A stretch of DNA of 64,000 bases from Streptomyces roseus (GTDB taxonomy: Bacteria; Actinomycetota; Actinomycetes; Streptomycetales; Streptomycetaceae), in assembly GCF_001044425.1 (NCBI RefSeq), contig NZ_LFML01000122.1:95884-159883 (forward strand), written 5' to 3'. Of this stretch, positions 43,787-53,148 are shown piece after piece; position 1 is the first letter of the stretch, and every line of letters starts with the position of its first letter. Both the position numbers and the translations under genes were made by a program. A model generated the notes under the pieces. The model ran no database searches, was not told the DNA's origin, and saw only the letters and a list, made by a program, of their open reading frames with translations.

Positions 43787-43822
43787 GTCTTGGGGGACGT
43801 TCACGGGGGTCTTGGGGGACGT
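43787..43822. repeat. 14-base direct repeat, 22-base period
   Basis: GTCTTGGGGGACGT occurs twice, perfectly, at 43787-43800 and 43809-43822 with eight bases between. The 22-base period is about two helical turns, so paired proteins could bind the same DNA face. Function unknown. Confidence 0.8.
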
Positions 43823-43983
43823 CCGGGCATCAGCCGGCCGGGACGCGTGCCCAACGGGGTGCTTTGAGCGGCCCTCCCGACCCGTACGGGTCCCGGCAGA
43901 CACCCATCGGAGCGCGCCGCGCGTGCGCTCCTCGCCGACACCCCGGCTCGGGTCCCGTGGGGGGAATCCGTTCCGGGGACAGG

Positions 43984-44033
43984 AAAGCGCCCCGACCGTC
44001 GACCCGTGGGGGGATCGACGGCGGGGCGCTTTT
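43984..44033. terminator. long hairpin terminator after citrate synthase
   Basis: AAAGCGCCCCG with CCGTCGA on the left pairs with TCGACGG and CGGGGCGCTTTT on the right, an extended stem of about 18 pairs. The A/T ends on both sides allow termination in both directions; it lies 22 bases past the citrate synthase stop. Confidence 0.85.
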
Positions 44034-44055
44034 CGCAAGCCTTGAGTGCCTCGGG

Positions 44056-45345
44056 TCAGCGGGCCTCGACCGGGACGAAGTCGCGCAGGACCTCGCCGGT
44101 GTAGATCTGGCGCGGGCGGCCGATGCGGGAACCCGGCTCCTTGATCATCTCGTGCCACTGGGCGATCCAGCCGGGAAGGCGGCCGAGCGCGAAGAGCACG
44201 GTGAACATCTCGGTGGGGAAGCCCATGGCCCGGTAGATCAGGCCGGTGTAGAAGTCCACGTTCGGGTAGAGGTTGCGCTCGACGAAGTACTCGTCGGCCA
44301 GCGCGTGCTCTTCCAGCTTGAGTGCGATGTCGAGCAGCTCGTCGCTCTTGCCGAGCGCCGAGAGGACGTCGTGCGCCGCGGCCTTGATGATCTTCGCCCG
44401 GGGGTCGAAGCTCTTGTAGACGCGGTGTCCGAAGCCCATGAGGCGGACGCCGTCTTCCTTGTTCTTCACCTTGCGGATGAAGGCGTCGACGTCGCCGCCG
44501 TCGTTCTTGATGCCTTCCAGCATCTCCAGGACGGACTGGTTGGCGCCACCGTGCAGGGGGCCCCACAGGGCCGAGATGCCGGCGGAGATCGAGGCGAACA
44601 TGTTCGCCTGCGAGGAGCCGACCAGGCGCACGGTGGAGGTGGAGCAGTTCTGCTCGTGGTCCGCGTGCAGGATCAGCAGCTTGTCGAGCGCCGAGACGAC
44701 GACCGGGTCCAGGTCGTACTCCTGGGCCGGCACGGAGAACGTCATGCGCAGGAAGTTCTCGACGTAGCCGAGGTCGTTGCGCGGGTAGACGACCGGGTGG
44801 CCGACCGACTTCTTGTACGCGTAGGCCGCGATCGTCGGGAGCTTGGCCAGCAGGCGGATCGTCGAGAGGTGGCGCTGCTTCTCGTCGAACGGGTTGTGGC
44901 TGTCCTGGTAGAACGTCGACAGCGCGCTGACCACGGAGGACAGCATCGCCATCGGGTGCGCGTCACGCGGGAAGCCGTCGTAGAACCGCTTCACGTCCTC
45001 GTGCAGCAGCGTGTGCTGGGTGATCTCGTTGCGGAAAGACGCGAGCTGGTCGACGGTCGGCAGCTCACCGTTGATCAGCAGGTACGCGACCTCGATGAAG
45101 GTCGAGCGTTCGGCCAGCTGCTCGATCGGGTAACCGCGGTAGCGCAGGATGCCCTGCTCACCGTCGAGGTAGGTGATCGCGGACTTGTAGGCGGCGGTGT
45201 TGCCGTAGCCGCTGTCCAAGGTGACGAGCCCGGTCTGGGCCCTCAGCTTCGAGATGTCGAAGCCCTGGTCACCGACGGTGCTTTCGACCACCGGGTAGGT
45301 GTATTCACCGTCCGCGTACCGGAGTACTACAGAGTTGTCGCTCAC
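44056..45345 (-). CDS. gltA: citrate synthase
   Basis: A 429-residue type II (hexamer-forming) citrate synthase joining oxaloacetate and acetyl-CoA, entry to the TCA cycle. LHADHEQNCSTSTVRLVGS, GPLHGGANQSVLEML and MGFGHRVYKSFDPRAKI contain the catalytic histidines, and the catalytic Asp lies near NVDFYTGLIYRAMGFP. The GTG at 45345 (VSDNSVVLRYADG) fits the family start. A long terminator follows. In Streptomyces citrate synthase activity affects development through acid balance. Confidence 0.95.
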   Translation of the reverse strand: MSDNSVVLRYADGEYTYPVVESTVGDQGFDISKLRAQTGLVTLDSGYGNTAAYKSAITYLDGEQGILRYRGYPIEQLAERSTFIEVAYLLINGELPTVDQLASFRNEITQHTLLHEDVKRFYDGFPRDAHPMAMLSSVVSALSTFYQDSHNPFDEKQRHLSTIRLLAKLPTIAAYAYKKSVGHPVVYPRNDLGYVENFLRMTFSVPAQEYDLDPVVVSALDKLLILHADHEQNCSTSTVRLVGSSQANMFASISAGISALWGPLHGGANQSVLEMLEGIKNDGGDVDAFIRKVKNKEDGVRLMGFGHRVYKSFDPRAKIIKAAAHDVLSALGKSDELLDIALKLEEHALADEYFVERNLYPNVDFYTGLIYRAMGFPTEMFTVLFALGRLPGWIAQWHEMIKEPGSRIGRPRQIYTGEVLRDFVPVEAR

Positions 45346-45527
45346 GTCATCCCTCACCGACGTAGTGCCTCTTCTTCGAGGTGCCCTGACTGCCTCTACC
45401 TTCCCCCATTTGGCGCAGGAGAGTGCACTCGGGGTCGGCCTTTGGTGCTTTTGACGGCACTGAGTGCCTTCAACCAGCTCATCCTGCCCCCTCCGCACCG
45501 GTGCGTGAACCCCAAATGATCGATCAT

Positions 45528-47774
45528 CTAGGTGATGTTCCCCACCGGTAGCCGTCCGGACAGCCTCGGCGCGACCGCCGTGAACCTCCTGCCTGCGGAA
45601 ACGGTACGCACCGCCTGGCCGAGCGCCTTGCGGGACCCGACCAGCACGACGAGTTTCTTCGCCCTGGTCACCGCCGTATAGAGCAGGTTGCGCTGGAGCA
45701 TCATCCAGGCGCCGGTGGTGACGGGGATCACCACGGCCGGATATTCACTCCCCTGAGAGCGGTGGATGGTGACGGCGTACGCGTGCGCCAGCTCGTCCAG
45801 CTCGGTGAACTCGTAGCCGACCTCCTCGTCCTCCTCCGTCCGCACCGTCAGCCGCTGCTCGTCCACGTCGAGGGCGGTCACCACGCCGACCGTGCCGTTG
45901 AAGACCCCGTTGGCGCCCTTCTCGTAGTTGTTCCGGATCTGGGTGACCTTGTCGCCGACGCGGAAGACCCGGCCGCCGAACCGCTTCTCCGGCAGGTCGG
46001 GCCGGGCCGGGGTGATGGCCTGCTGGAGCAGCCCGTTGAGGTTTCCGGCACCGGCCGGGCCCCGGTGCATGGGGGCCAGCACCTGGATGTCGCGGCGCGG
46101 GTCGAGGCCGAACCTGGCCGGAATCCGCCGGGCGGCCACATCCACCGCGAGCCGCCCGGCCTCCTCGGTGTCCTCCTCCGCGAACAGGAAGAAGTCCGGC
46201 AGCCCGTCGGTGATCGGCGGCACGCCGGTGTTGATCCGGTGGGCGTTGGTGACCACGCCCGACTGCTGGGCCTGCCGGAAAATCCGGGTGAGGCGGACCG
46301 CCGGTACGGGCCCGCCCTCGGCCAGCAGGTCCCGCAGCACCTCGCCGGCGCCGACCGAGGGCAGCTGGTCCACGTCCCCGACCAGCAGCAGGTGCGCACC
46401 CGGCGCCACCGCCTTGACCAGCTTGTTCGCCAGCAGCAGGTCCAGCATCGAGGCCTCGTCCACGACGACCAGGTCCGCGTCCAGCGGGCGCTCCCGGTCG
46501 TACGCCGCGTCCCCGCCCGGCTTGAGCTCCAGCAGCCGGTGCACGGTGGAGGCCTCGGCCCCGGTGAGCTCCGCGAGCCTCTTCGCGGCCCGCCCGGTGG
46601 GCGCCGCGAGCACGACCTTGGCCTTCTTGGCCCGGGCCAGCTCCACGATCGAGCGCACGGTGAAGGACTTCCCGCAGCCCGGGCCGCCGGTCAGGACGGC
46701 CACCCGGCGGGTCAGCGCCAGGGTGACGGCGTCCCGCTGCTCGGGGGCAAGCTTGGCCCCCGTACGGCCGGCCAGCCAGCCGAAGGCCTTGTCCCAGTCC
46801 ACGTCCTGGAAGCCCGGCATCCGGTCGTCCTCCGCGTTCAGGAGCCGCCGGACCTGCCCGACCAGCGACAGCTCGGCCCGGTGGAAGGGCACCAGGTACA
46901 CGGCGGTCAGCGGGTACGGCCCGCCCTGCGGGTCGGGCACGGACTCCCGGACGACGCCCTCCGGATCGGCGGCCAGTTCGGCCAGGCAGTCGATGACCAG
47001 TCCCGTGTCCACCTGGAGCAGCTTGACCCCGTCGGCGATGAGGCGCTCCTCGGGCAGGAAGCAGTGCCCCTGGTCGGTGGACTGGGACAGGGCGTACTGG
47101 AGTCCGGCCTTGACCCGCTCGGGACTGTCGTGCGGTATGCCGACGGCCTGGGCGATCCGGTCGGCGGTCAGGAAGCCGATGCCCCACACGTCGGCGGCGA
47201 GGCGGTACGGCTGGTTCTTGACCACGGAGATGGAGGCGTCGGCGTACTTCTTGTAGATGCGGACGGCGATGGAGGTGGAGACGCCGACGCCCTGGAGGAA
47301 GACCATGACCTCCTTGATCGCCTTCTGCTCCTCCCAGGCGGCGCCGATCAGCTTGGTCCGCTTGGGGCCGAGGCCCGGCACCTCGATCAGCCGCTTCGGC
47401 GCCTCCTCGATCACGTCGAGGGTGTCGGTGCCGAAGTGCTCCACGATCCGGTCGGCGATCTTCGGTCCGATGCCCTTGATCAGGCCGGAGCCGAGGTAGC
47501 GGCGTATGCCCTGGATGGTCGCGGGGAGCACGGTGCGGTAGTTCTCCACGGTGAACTGCCTGCCGTACTGGGGGTGGGACCCCCAGCGGCCCTCCATGCG
47601 CAGCGATTCGCCGGGCTGCGCCCCGAGCAGGGAGCCGACGACCGTGAGCAGATCCCCGCTGCCGCGGCCGGTGTCGACGCGGGCGACCGTGTACCCGCTC
47701 TCCTCGTTGGCGTAGGTGATGCGCTCGAGCACCCCCTCGACCACCGCCAGTTGCACCGCCCCGTTGGTTGCCAT
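45528..47774 (-). CDS. recD2: ATP-dependent RecD-like DNA helicase
   Basis: A 748-residue superfamily 1B helicase, RecD2 type: N-terminal OB-like domain, helix-hairpin-helix region (IKGIGPKIADRIVEHFG), then helicase motifs Walker A GGPGCGKSFTVRSI, Walker B VVDEASMLDLLL, QLPSVGAGEVLRDL and the C-terminal YAVTIHRSQGSEYPAVVIP. It unwinds DNA 5' to 3' without RecBC partners. ATG 47774 begins MATNGAVQLAVVEGV; frames upstream lack support. Confidence 0.94.
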   Translation of the reverse strand: MATNGAVQLAVVEGVLERITYANEESGYTVARVDTGRGSGDLLTVVGSLLGAQPGESLRMEGRWGSHPQYGRQFTVENYRTVLPATIQGIRRYLGSGLIKGIGPKIADRIVEHFGTDTLDVIEEAPKRLIEVPGLGPKRTKLIGAAWEEQKAIKEVMVFLQGVGVSTSIAVRIYKKYADASISVVKNQPYRLAADVWGIGFLTADRIAQAVGIPHDSPERVKAGLQYALSQSTDQGHCFLPEERLIADGVKLLQVDTGLVIDCLAELAADPEGVVRESVPDPQGGPYPLTAVYLVPFHRAELSLVGQVRRLLNAEDDRMPGFQDVDWDKAFGWLAGRTGAKLAPEQRDAVTLALTRRVAVLTGGPGCGKSFTVRSIVELARAKKAKVVLAAPTGRAAKRLAELTGAEASTVHRLLELKPGGDAAYDRERPLDADLVVVDEASMLDLLLANKLVKAVAPGAHLLLVGDVDQLPSVGAGEVLRDLLAEGGPVPAVRLTRIFRQAQQSGVVTNAHRINTGVPPITDGLPDFFLFAEEDTEEAGRLAVDVAARRIPARFGLDPRRDIQVLAPMHRGPAGAGNLNGLLQQAITPARPDLPEKRFGGRVFRVGDKVTQIRNNYEKGANGVFNGTVGVVTALDVDEQRLTVRTEEDEEVGYEFTELDELAHAYAVTIHRSQGSEYPAVVIPVTTGAWMMLQRNLLYTAVTRAKKLVVLVGSRKALGQAVRTVSAGRRFTAVAPRLSGRLPVGNIT

Positions 47775-47840
47775 GGCACGAAGCTACCGTCCGGCGCCGA
47801 CAGCCCGTCAGGCCTGTGGACAAACCCTGGGAACCCAGAA

Positions 47841-47868
47841 GGGGGTCCGGCCTCGCGGCCGGACCCCC
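47841..47868. terminator. perfect 12-base-pair hairpin in divergent region
   Basis: GGGGGTCCGGCC (47841-47852), loop TCGC, GGCCGGACCCCC (47857-47868). Located 67 bases upstream of recD2 and 194 upstream of the DUF937 gene, so it does not end a known gene. No T run follows. It could end an unseen small RNA or shape the recD2 leader. Confidence 0.55.
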
Positions 47869-48061
47869 TCACGGTTACCCCTCCCGTGCCGGACTTCCCG
47901 ATCCCCCCAGATCCCTCCCCGGAAGTGCCGACGCACCATACGACCCACTGCCCCGCTCCGGGGTTGCACGCGGAATCGGAACTTTACGTTTCCATTACCT
48001 TGGGAGGTTCCGGTGCCCCTTCGAAATGCCACTGGATCACCGCAGAAGTAGCGTTTCCGGC

Positions 48062-48595
48062 ATGAGCGAATCTTCATTCCAGGACGAGGTGCTCGGCGAG
48101 CTGGGACCGGACCGGCTGACCGAGATCGCCGGCCTCCTCGGCACCGATACCGCGGGCGCCCGCGAGACCGTCGCGACGACGGTCGGGGCCATGACCGGCG
48201 ACCTCCAGGAGAAGGCAGGCGCCGATGGCGACGACGGCAACGAGGTGCGCCAGGCCTTCGCCGAGGTGTCCGAACCCCCGTTGCAGGGCGTGGCCACGCT
48301 CGGCGGCGGACTGCTCGGCGGGGGCCTGATGGCCGGGGTGCTCGCGAAGATGAGCAGGCCGGTGGCCGCGGCGGTGTCCAGGAAGACCGGCGTCCCGGCG
48401 GCCACCGTCTCCCGCGTCATCGAGATGCTGATCCCGGTGGTGCTGGCGGTCTTCGCCAAGCGCGCGGCGGCCGGCAAGGGCACGGCCGCCGGAGCCCCCG
48501 GCGCGGCCCCGGGGGCCGCTCCCGGCGCCGCCCCGGCCGGGGGCGGCGGCCTCGGCGACCTCCTCGGCCAGATCCTGGGCGGCGGCAAAAAGTAG
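48062..48595 (+). CDS. DUF937 domain protein
   Basis: A 177-residue helical protein of the DUF937/YidB-like group. It begins SFQDEVLGELGPDRLTEIAGLLG, has Gly-rich GVATLGGGLLGGGLMAGVL and MLIPVVLAVFAKRAAA, and ends in GAAPGAAPGAAP repeats and GLGDLLGQILGGGKK. Hydrophobic but no clear export signal. Function is not known; related proteins appear in stationary phase and surface-exposed fractions of some bacteria. An A/T-richer stretch with GGGAGG lies in the leader. Confidence 0.8.
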   Translation: MSESSFQDEVLGELGPDRLTEIAGLLGTDTAGARETVATTVGAMTGDLQEKAGADGDDGNEVRQAFAEVSEPPLQGVATLGGGLLGGGLMAGVLAKMSRPVAAAVSRKTGVPAATVSRVIEMLIPVVLAVFAKRAAAGKGTAAGAPGAAPGAAPGAAPAGGGGLGDLLGQILGGGKK

Positions 48596-48614
48596 CCCGC
48601 TACGCTGGGGCTCC

Positions 48615-49145
48615 ATGGAGCCTCCTGCCGACAACTCCGCCCCACCCGTACGGCTTCGGGACCCCGAGCCCGGGGAGCTGGGCTGGATCGTGCAGCGGCA
48701 CGGCGCGCTCTACTGGGCCGAGTACGGGTGGAACACCGACTTCGAGGGCCTGGTGGCCCGGATCGTCGCGGACTTCGCCCAGGACCACGACCCGTATCTG
48801 GAGCGGGTCTGGATCGCCGAGCTGGACGGGCGCCCGGCCGGCTCGGTGATGTGCGTCCGCGAGGACGGCTCGCCCGGCACCGCGCGGCTGCGGCTGCTGC
48901 TCGTGGAGCCGGAGGGCCGGGGCCACGGGATCGGATCGCTCCTGGTCGACGCCGTCGTCGCGTTCGCCCGCTCCGTCGGCTACCGCGAACTGGTGTTGTG
49001 GACCAACGACGTGCTGACCTCGGCCCGTTCCCTGTACGAGCGCGCCGGGTTCACCCTGGTGGCCGAGCGCCCGCACCGCTCGTACGGCGTCGCCCTCACG
49101 GGGCAGGACTGGCGGCTGCCGCTGCGGGAGGACTCCCCGCACTGA
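48615..49145 (+). CDS. GNAT family N-acetyltransferase
   Basis: A 176-residue acetyltransferase. RLRLLLVEPEGRGHGIGSLL is the acetyl-CoA binding block, followed by VAFARSVGYRELVLWTND and ARSLYERAGFTLV, typical of GNAT proteins fused in some species to MarR domains; here the MarR part is absent. Substrate unknown. It follows the DUF937 gene by 19 bases and overlaps the end of the opposing EamA gene by 50 bases. Confidence 0.88.
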   Translation: MEPPADNSAPPVRLRDPEPGELGWIVQRHGALYWAEYGWNTDFEGLVARIVADFAQDHDPYLERVWIAELDGRPAGSVMCVREDGSPGTARLRLLLVEPEGRGHGIGSLLVDAVVAFARSVGYRELVLWTNDVLTSARSLYERAGFTLVAERPHRSYGVALTGQDWRLPLREDSPH

Positions 49146-50046
49146 CCGCCGCGGCGCCGCCGTCCTGGGCCGCCTTCGTACGAGTGCTCGCGCGGGCGGG
49201 GGCCAGCGAGGTCATGCCCACCCCGCCGACCAGCAGCAGCGCCGCCACCCAGCGCAGACCCGAGACCCCTTCGCCCAGCACCAGCGCCGCCGAGGACATC
49301 CCGAACACCGGCACCAGCAGCGAGAACGGCGCGACCGACGAGGCCGGGTAGCGCTTGAGCAGGTGGTTCCAGGCGCCGAACCCGAACACGGTGGACACCC
49401 AGGCGACGTAGGCGATGACGGCGGCCCCGGACCAGTCCAGGCCGCGCAGCGCGGCCAGGTCCCGCTCGGGCCCCTCCAGCAGCAGCGAGAGCGCGAACAG
49501 CGGCAGCACCGGGACGGTGCACACCCAGACCATGAAGTTCAGCGCGTCGGGCGGGGACGCCTTGCGGGTCAGCACGTTGGACACGCCCCAGCAGGCGGCG
49601 GCCGCGACGACCAGGGTGAAGCCGAGGACCGGCCCCGACGTGCCCCCGTCGACGGCGGCGACGGCGATCCCGGCGAGCGCCACCGCCATGCCGGCGATGC
49701 GGACCCGGCCGGGCCGCTCGCGCAGCACGAGGGAGGCCAGGACGGCGGTGAAGACGGACTGCACCTGGAGCACCAGCGAGGACAGCCCGGCCGGCATCCC
49801 GGCGGCCATGCCCGTGAACAGGAGGCCGAACTTGGCGATGCCGAGGGCCGCTCCGACCGCGACGATCCACTTCCAGGCGGTCTTGGGCCGCCCGACGAAG
49901 AAGACGGCGGGCAGCGCGGCGACGAGGAAGCGCAGGGCGGACAGGAGCAGCGGCGGGAAGTGGCCGAGGCCGATCTCGATGACGACGAAGTTGAAGCCCC
50001 AGACGGCGGCGACGAGTACGGCGAGTGCGGTGTGAACGGGACGCAT
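49096..50046 (-). CDS. EamA/DMT-family transporter
   Basis: A 316-residue membrane protein with about ten helices in two EamA repeats (TALAVLVAAVWGFNFVVIE; then AAACWGVSNVLTRKA). The family moves small metabolites, often exporting amino acids or their derivatives. The start is ATG 50046; a LysR-type regulator is divergent 110 bases away, which commonly controls such exporters. Its 3' end overlaps the GNAT gene tail. Confidence 0.9.
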   Translation of the reverse strand: MRPVHTALAVLVAAVWGFNFVVIEIGLGHFPPLLLSALRFLVAALPAVFFVGRPKTAWKWIVAVGAALGIAKFGLLFTGMAAGMPAGLSSLVLQVQSVFTAVLASLVLRERPGRVRIAGMAVALAGIAVAAVDGGTSGPVLGFTLVVAAAACWGVSNVLTRKASPPDALNFMVWVCTVPVLPLFALSLLLEGPERDLAALRGLDWSGAAVIAYVAWVSTVFGFGAWNHLLKRYPASSVAPFSLLVPVFGMSSAALVLGEGVSGLRWVAALLLVGGVGMTSLAPARASTRTKAAQDGGAAAVSAGSPPAAAAASPAP

Positions 50047-50156
50047 GCTCCGAGCATCGACGCCGCAACCATGTAGCACCAGCACGGATGTCTTCCGGGA
50101 TGGATGAAGCATCGCTTACGAGTGCACCGCGGTCCGGCGGTCCTACGATGGGCCGC

Positions 50157-51113
50157 ATGCTCGACCTCTCCCGGCTGCGCGCCCTGCACGCCGTCTCCGT
50201 CCACGGCTCGGTCGCGGCCGCCGCGGCCGCCCTCGGCTACACCCCGTCCGCCGTGTCCCAGCAGATCGCCAAGCTGGAGCGGGAGACCCGGACCACGCTG
50301 CTGGAGCGGCGCGGGCGCGGGGTCGCGCTCACCGAGGAGGCCCGCCACCTCGCCGAGACCGCCCAGGAGTTGCTGGCGATCGTGGAGCGAGCCGAGACCA
50401 CCCTGGAGGAGCGCCGCGGGCAGCCGAGCGGGCTGCTGACGGTGGCCGCCTTCGCCTCGGCGGCGCGCGGTCTCATGCCGGGGGCGCTCGCCGATCTCGC
50501 GCGCCGGCATCCCGCCCTGGACGTACGCCTGACCGAGGTCGACCCGCACCTGTCGGTGGACCTGGTGGCCCGGGGGGTCACCGATCTGGCGGTGGCCCAC
50601 GACTGGGACATCGCCCCGCTGCCGGCCCCGGAGGGCGTCGAGCAGGCGGTCATCGGGGACGACCGCTGCGATCTGGTGGTCCCCGCGGACCACCCCTTCA
50701 CACGGCGGGCGGTCGTCCGCCGGGCGGACCTCGGCGGCGAGCGCTGGGTGTGCCAGCCGCCCGGCCGGGTCTGCCACGACTGGCTGGTGCGGACGCTGCG
50801 CACGGCCGGTTTCGAGCCGGAGATCGCGCACGTGGCCGAGGAGAACCACACCATCGTCGCGCTGGTCGCGGCCGGGCTCGGGGTGGCGGTCGTACCCCGC
50901 CTCGGCACCGGCGCGCTGCCGCCGGGCGCGGTGGCCGTACCGCTGGAGCCGGGCCCCGTACGCAGGTTGTACGCGGTGTGGCGGACGGGGGCGGCCCGTC
51001 GGCCGGCGATCACCGAGGCGGTACGGACCCTGCGGGAGCACTGGGCGTACGCGGCCCCCCGTCCGGGGGACCTCCCGAGTGTCCGCGGCGGCCCGGACCC
51101 GGCCCGGCAGTAG
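50157..51113 (+). CDS. LysR family transcriptional regulator
   Basis: A 318-residue regulator: N-terminal winged HTH (LRALHAVSVHGSVAAAAA, YTPSAVSQQIAKLER) and a C-terminal effector domain of the type II binding-protein fold (about 90-300). MLDLSRLRALHAV fits the family start (ATG 50157; ATG 50148 possible). It probably controls the divergent EamA transporter gene and itself; the effector is unknown. Confidence 0.92.
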   Translation: MLDLSRLRALHAVSVHGSVAAAAAALGYTPSAVSQQIAKLERETRTTLLERRGRGVALTEEARHLAETAQELLAIVERAETTLEERRGQPSGLLTVAAFASAARGLMPGALADLARRHPALDVRLTEVDPHLSVDLVARGVTDLAVAHDWDIAPLPAPEGVEQAVIGDDRCDLVVPADHPFTRRAVVRRADLGGERWVCQPPGRVCHDWLVRTLRTAGFEPEIAHVAEENHTIVALVAAGLGVAVVPRLGTGALPPGAVAVPLEPGPVRRLYAVWRTGAARRPAITEAVRTLREHWAYAAPRPGDLPSVRGGPDPARQ

Positions 51114-51123
51114 GGTCCGGGCC

Positions 51124-53091
51124 GTGTCGTACCACGCCTCCCGCAGGTCCCTGCTCACCGCGGCAGCCCTGGCCGCCGTCACGGCCGCCGGGGTGGCCTC
51201 GTACGCCGCGGCCGGCGACCCGGGCGGTGAGGGCGGCGGACCGCGCCCCGGCGGCGGGGCCGCCGACGACGGACGCCCCGGGGACCGGGCGCCCGGCCAA
51301 GCTCCCGACCGGGCGGCGCTGCTGCGCCTGATGGCCGGGATGAGCCTGGCCGAGAAGGTCGGGCAGCTCTTCGTGTCGCGCGCGTACGGCCATTCGGCGA
51401 CCGATCCGGATGCGGCCGACGCCGAGCAGAACCAGAAGCTGTTCGGGGTGCGCACGGCCGCGGAGCTGGTCTCCCGCTTCCACGTCGGCGGGATCATCTA
51501 CTTCTCCTGGGCCCACAACACCCGTGACCCGCAGCAGATCGCCGAGCTGTCGGCCGCCCTCCAGCGGGCGGCGGCGGCAGCCGGTTCCGGCGTCCCGCTG
51601 CTGCTCTCCACCGACCAGGAGCACGGCGCCGTGGCGCGCATCGGCAAGCCGGCGACGCTGCTGCCGGGGGCGATGGCCCTGGGGGCGCGGCACGGCGCGG
51701 GCGCGGCGGCGGCCGGCGGTACGGGAACGGGTGCGGGTGCGGGTGCGGGTACCGGTACGGGTGGTACCGCTGCGGGCTCCGACTCGGGCTCCGGCCCCGC
51801 CTCCGACCCCGCGGCCACCGCCGAGGCCCGCCGCGCCGCCCGCATCGCGGGGGCCGAGCTGGCCGCTATGGGCATCCGGCAGGACTACGCGCCGGTGGCC
51901 GACGTGAACGTCAACCCGGCCAATCCGGTGATCGGCGTGAGATCCTTCGGCTCCGACCCGCAGGCGGTGGCGGCCCTGGTCGCCGCCCAGGTCCGCGGCT
52001 ACCAGGGGGCCGGAGTGGCCGCCACCGCCAAGCACTTCCCCGGGCACGGGGACACCGAGACCGACAGCCACGTCGGGCTGCCGGTGATGCGGCACAGCCG
52101 GGCCCAGTGGGAGGAGCTGGACGAGCCGCCGTTCCGTGCGGCGGTGGAGGCGGGGGTGGACGCCGTGATGACGGCGCACATCGTCTTCCCCGCGCTCGAC
52201 CCCTCGGGGGACCCGGCGACCCTCTCGCGGCCGATCGTGACCGGCATCCTGCGCGAACGCCTGGGGTTCCGGGGGGTGGTGGTCACCGACGCCCTCGACA
52301 TGGCCGGGGTCCGCCAGAAGTACGGGGACGACCGGGTCCCGGTCCTGGCCCTGAAGGCGGGCTGCGACCAGCTGCTGAACCCCCCGGACCTGGGCCTGGC
52401 GCACCGGAGCGTGCTCGCGGCCGTGGAGGCGGGCGAGCTGACGCAGGCCCGGATCGAGGAGTCGGTGCTGCGGATCCTGGAACTGAAGTCCCGCCGGGGC
52501 CTGTTCGACGCGGCCCACACGGCCGCCGGGCGGACGGACGCCCTGGTGGGGATCCCGGCGCACCTCGCGGCCGCGGACGAGATCGCGGCGGGCACGACGA
52601 CCCTGCTGGCCAATCCGGTGAAGCTGCTGCCGCTCGACCCCGTGGCCGCGCCCCGGGTGCTGGTCACCGGGACCGATCCCGCCTCCCCCAGCGGTACGAC
52701 GGGACCCCCCACCGCGGTACTGGCCCGGGAGTTGGCGGCCCTGGGCTGCCGGGCGACGGCCGTGCCGCCCGCCCGGGCGGTGGCCGCGGCTCCCGGCAAC
52801 GCGGCGGTGCTGGTGTGCACGTACAACGTCCCCGAGGGGGACGATCCCCAGCGCACGCTGGTGACGGAACTGCTGGCCACCGGGGTGCCGGTGGTAGTGG
52901 TGGCGATCCGCAACCCGTACGACCCGGCCCGGCTCCCCGCGTGCGCGGCGGAACTGGCGACGTACACCTGGACGGACGTGGAGATGCGGGCGGCGGCCCG
53001 GGTGGTCACCGGGGCGGTACGGCCCACGGGCCGCCTCCCGGTGCCGGTGCCGGGCCGCTACCCGCTGGGCCACGGGCTGTCGTACGACTGA
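51124..53091 (+). CDS. exported glycoside hydrolase family 3 protein (beta-N-acetylglucosaminidase-like)
   Basis: A 655-residue exported enzyme. A twin-arginine-like start (SRRSLLTAAALAAVTAAG) precedes the GH3 TIM barrel. KHFPGHGDTETDSHVGLP is the NagZ-type signature with the His/Asp acid-base dyad, and FRGVVVTDALDMAGV carries the nucleophile Asp. A second alpha/beta domain follows (about 470-655). A Gly/Thr/Ala insertion (about 200-235) sits in the barrel. Likely removes N-acetylglucosamine from wall fragments or chitooligosaccharides outside the cell. GTG 51124 start; begins 11 bases after the LysR stop. Confidence 0.88.
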   Translation: MSYHASRRSLLTAAALAAVTAAGVASYAAAGDPGGEGGGPRPGGGAADDGRPGDRAPGQAPDRAALLRLMAGMSLAEKVGQLFVSRAYGHSATDPDAADAEQNQKLFGVRTAAELVSRFHVGGIIYFSWAHNTRDPQQIAELSAALQRAAAAAGSGVPLLLSTDQEHGAVARIGKPATLLPGAMALGARHGAGAAAAGGTGTGAGAGAGTGTGGTAAGSDSGSGPASDPAATAEARRAARIAGAELAAMGIRQDYAPVADVNVNPANPVIGVRSFGSDPQAVAALVAAQVRGYQGAGVAATAKHFPGHGDTETDSHVGLPVMRHSRAQWEELDEPPFRAAVEAGVDAVMTAHIVFPALDPSGDPATLSRPIVTGILRERLGFRGVVVTDALDMAGVRQKYGDDRVPVLALKAGCDQLLNPPDLGLAHRSVLAAVEAGELTQARIEESVLRILELKSRRGLFDAAHTAAGRTDALVGIPAHLAAADEIAAGTTTLLANPVKLLPLDPVAAPRVLVTGTDPASPSGTTGPPTAVLARELAALGCRATAVPPARAVAAAPGNAAVLVCTYNVPEGDDPQRTLVTELLATGVPVVVVAIRNPYDPARLPACAAELATYTWTDVEMRAAARVVTGAVRPTGRLPVPVPGRYPLGHGLSYD

Positions 53092-53148
53092 GTACGCCGG
53101 GTACCGGCCGTACCACCCTCCCGTGGCCCCTCGGTCCCTGCCGGGGAG

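Larger units (their letters stand above)
43676..44055. other. 380-base intergenic region between copA and citrate synthase
   Basis: No gene is supported. It holds a stretch of lower G/C content (43720-43775, with CTAATGGGG), a 14-base direct repeat GTCTTGGGGGACGT (43787-43800 and 43809-43822) and, at its right end, the citrate synthase terminator hairpin. An open frame of 89 codons (43776-44045) begins inside the repeats and runs into the hairpin; its composition does not look like a protein. Confidence 0.5.

Noticed and set aside
43776..44045. 89-codon plus-strand frame between copA and citrate synthase
   Set aside because: It begins in a direct repeat, ends in a terminator hairpin and has no recognisable protein character.
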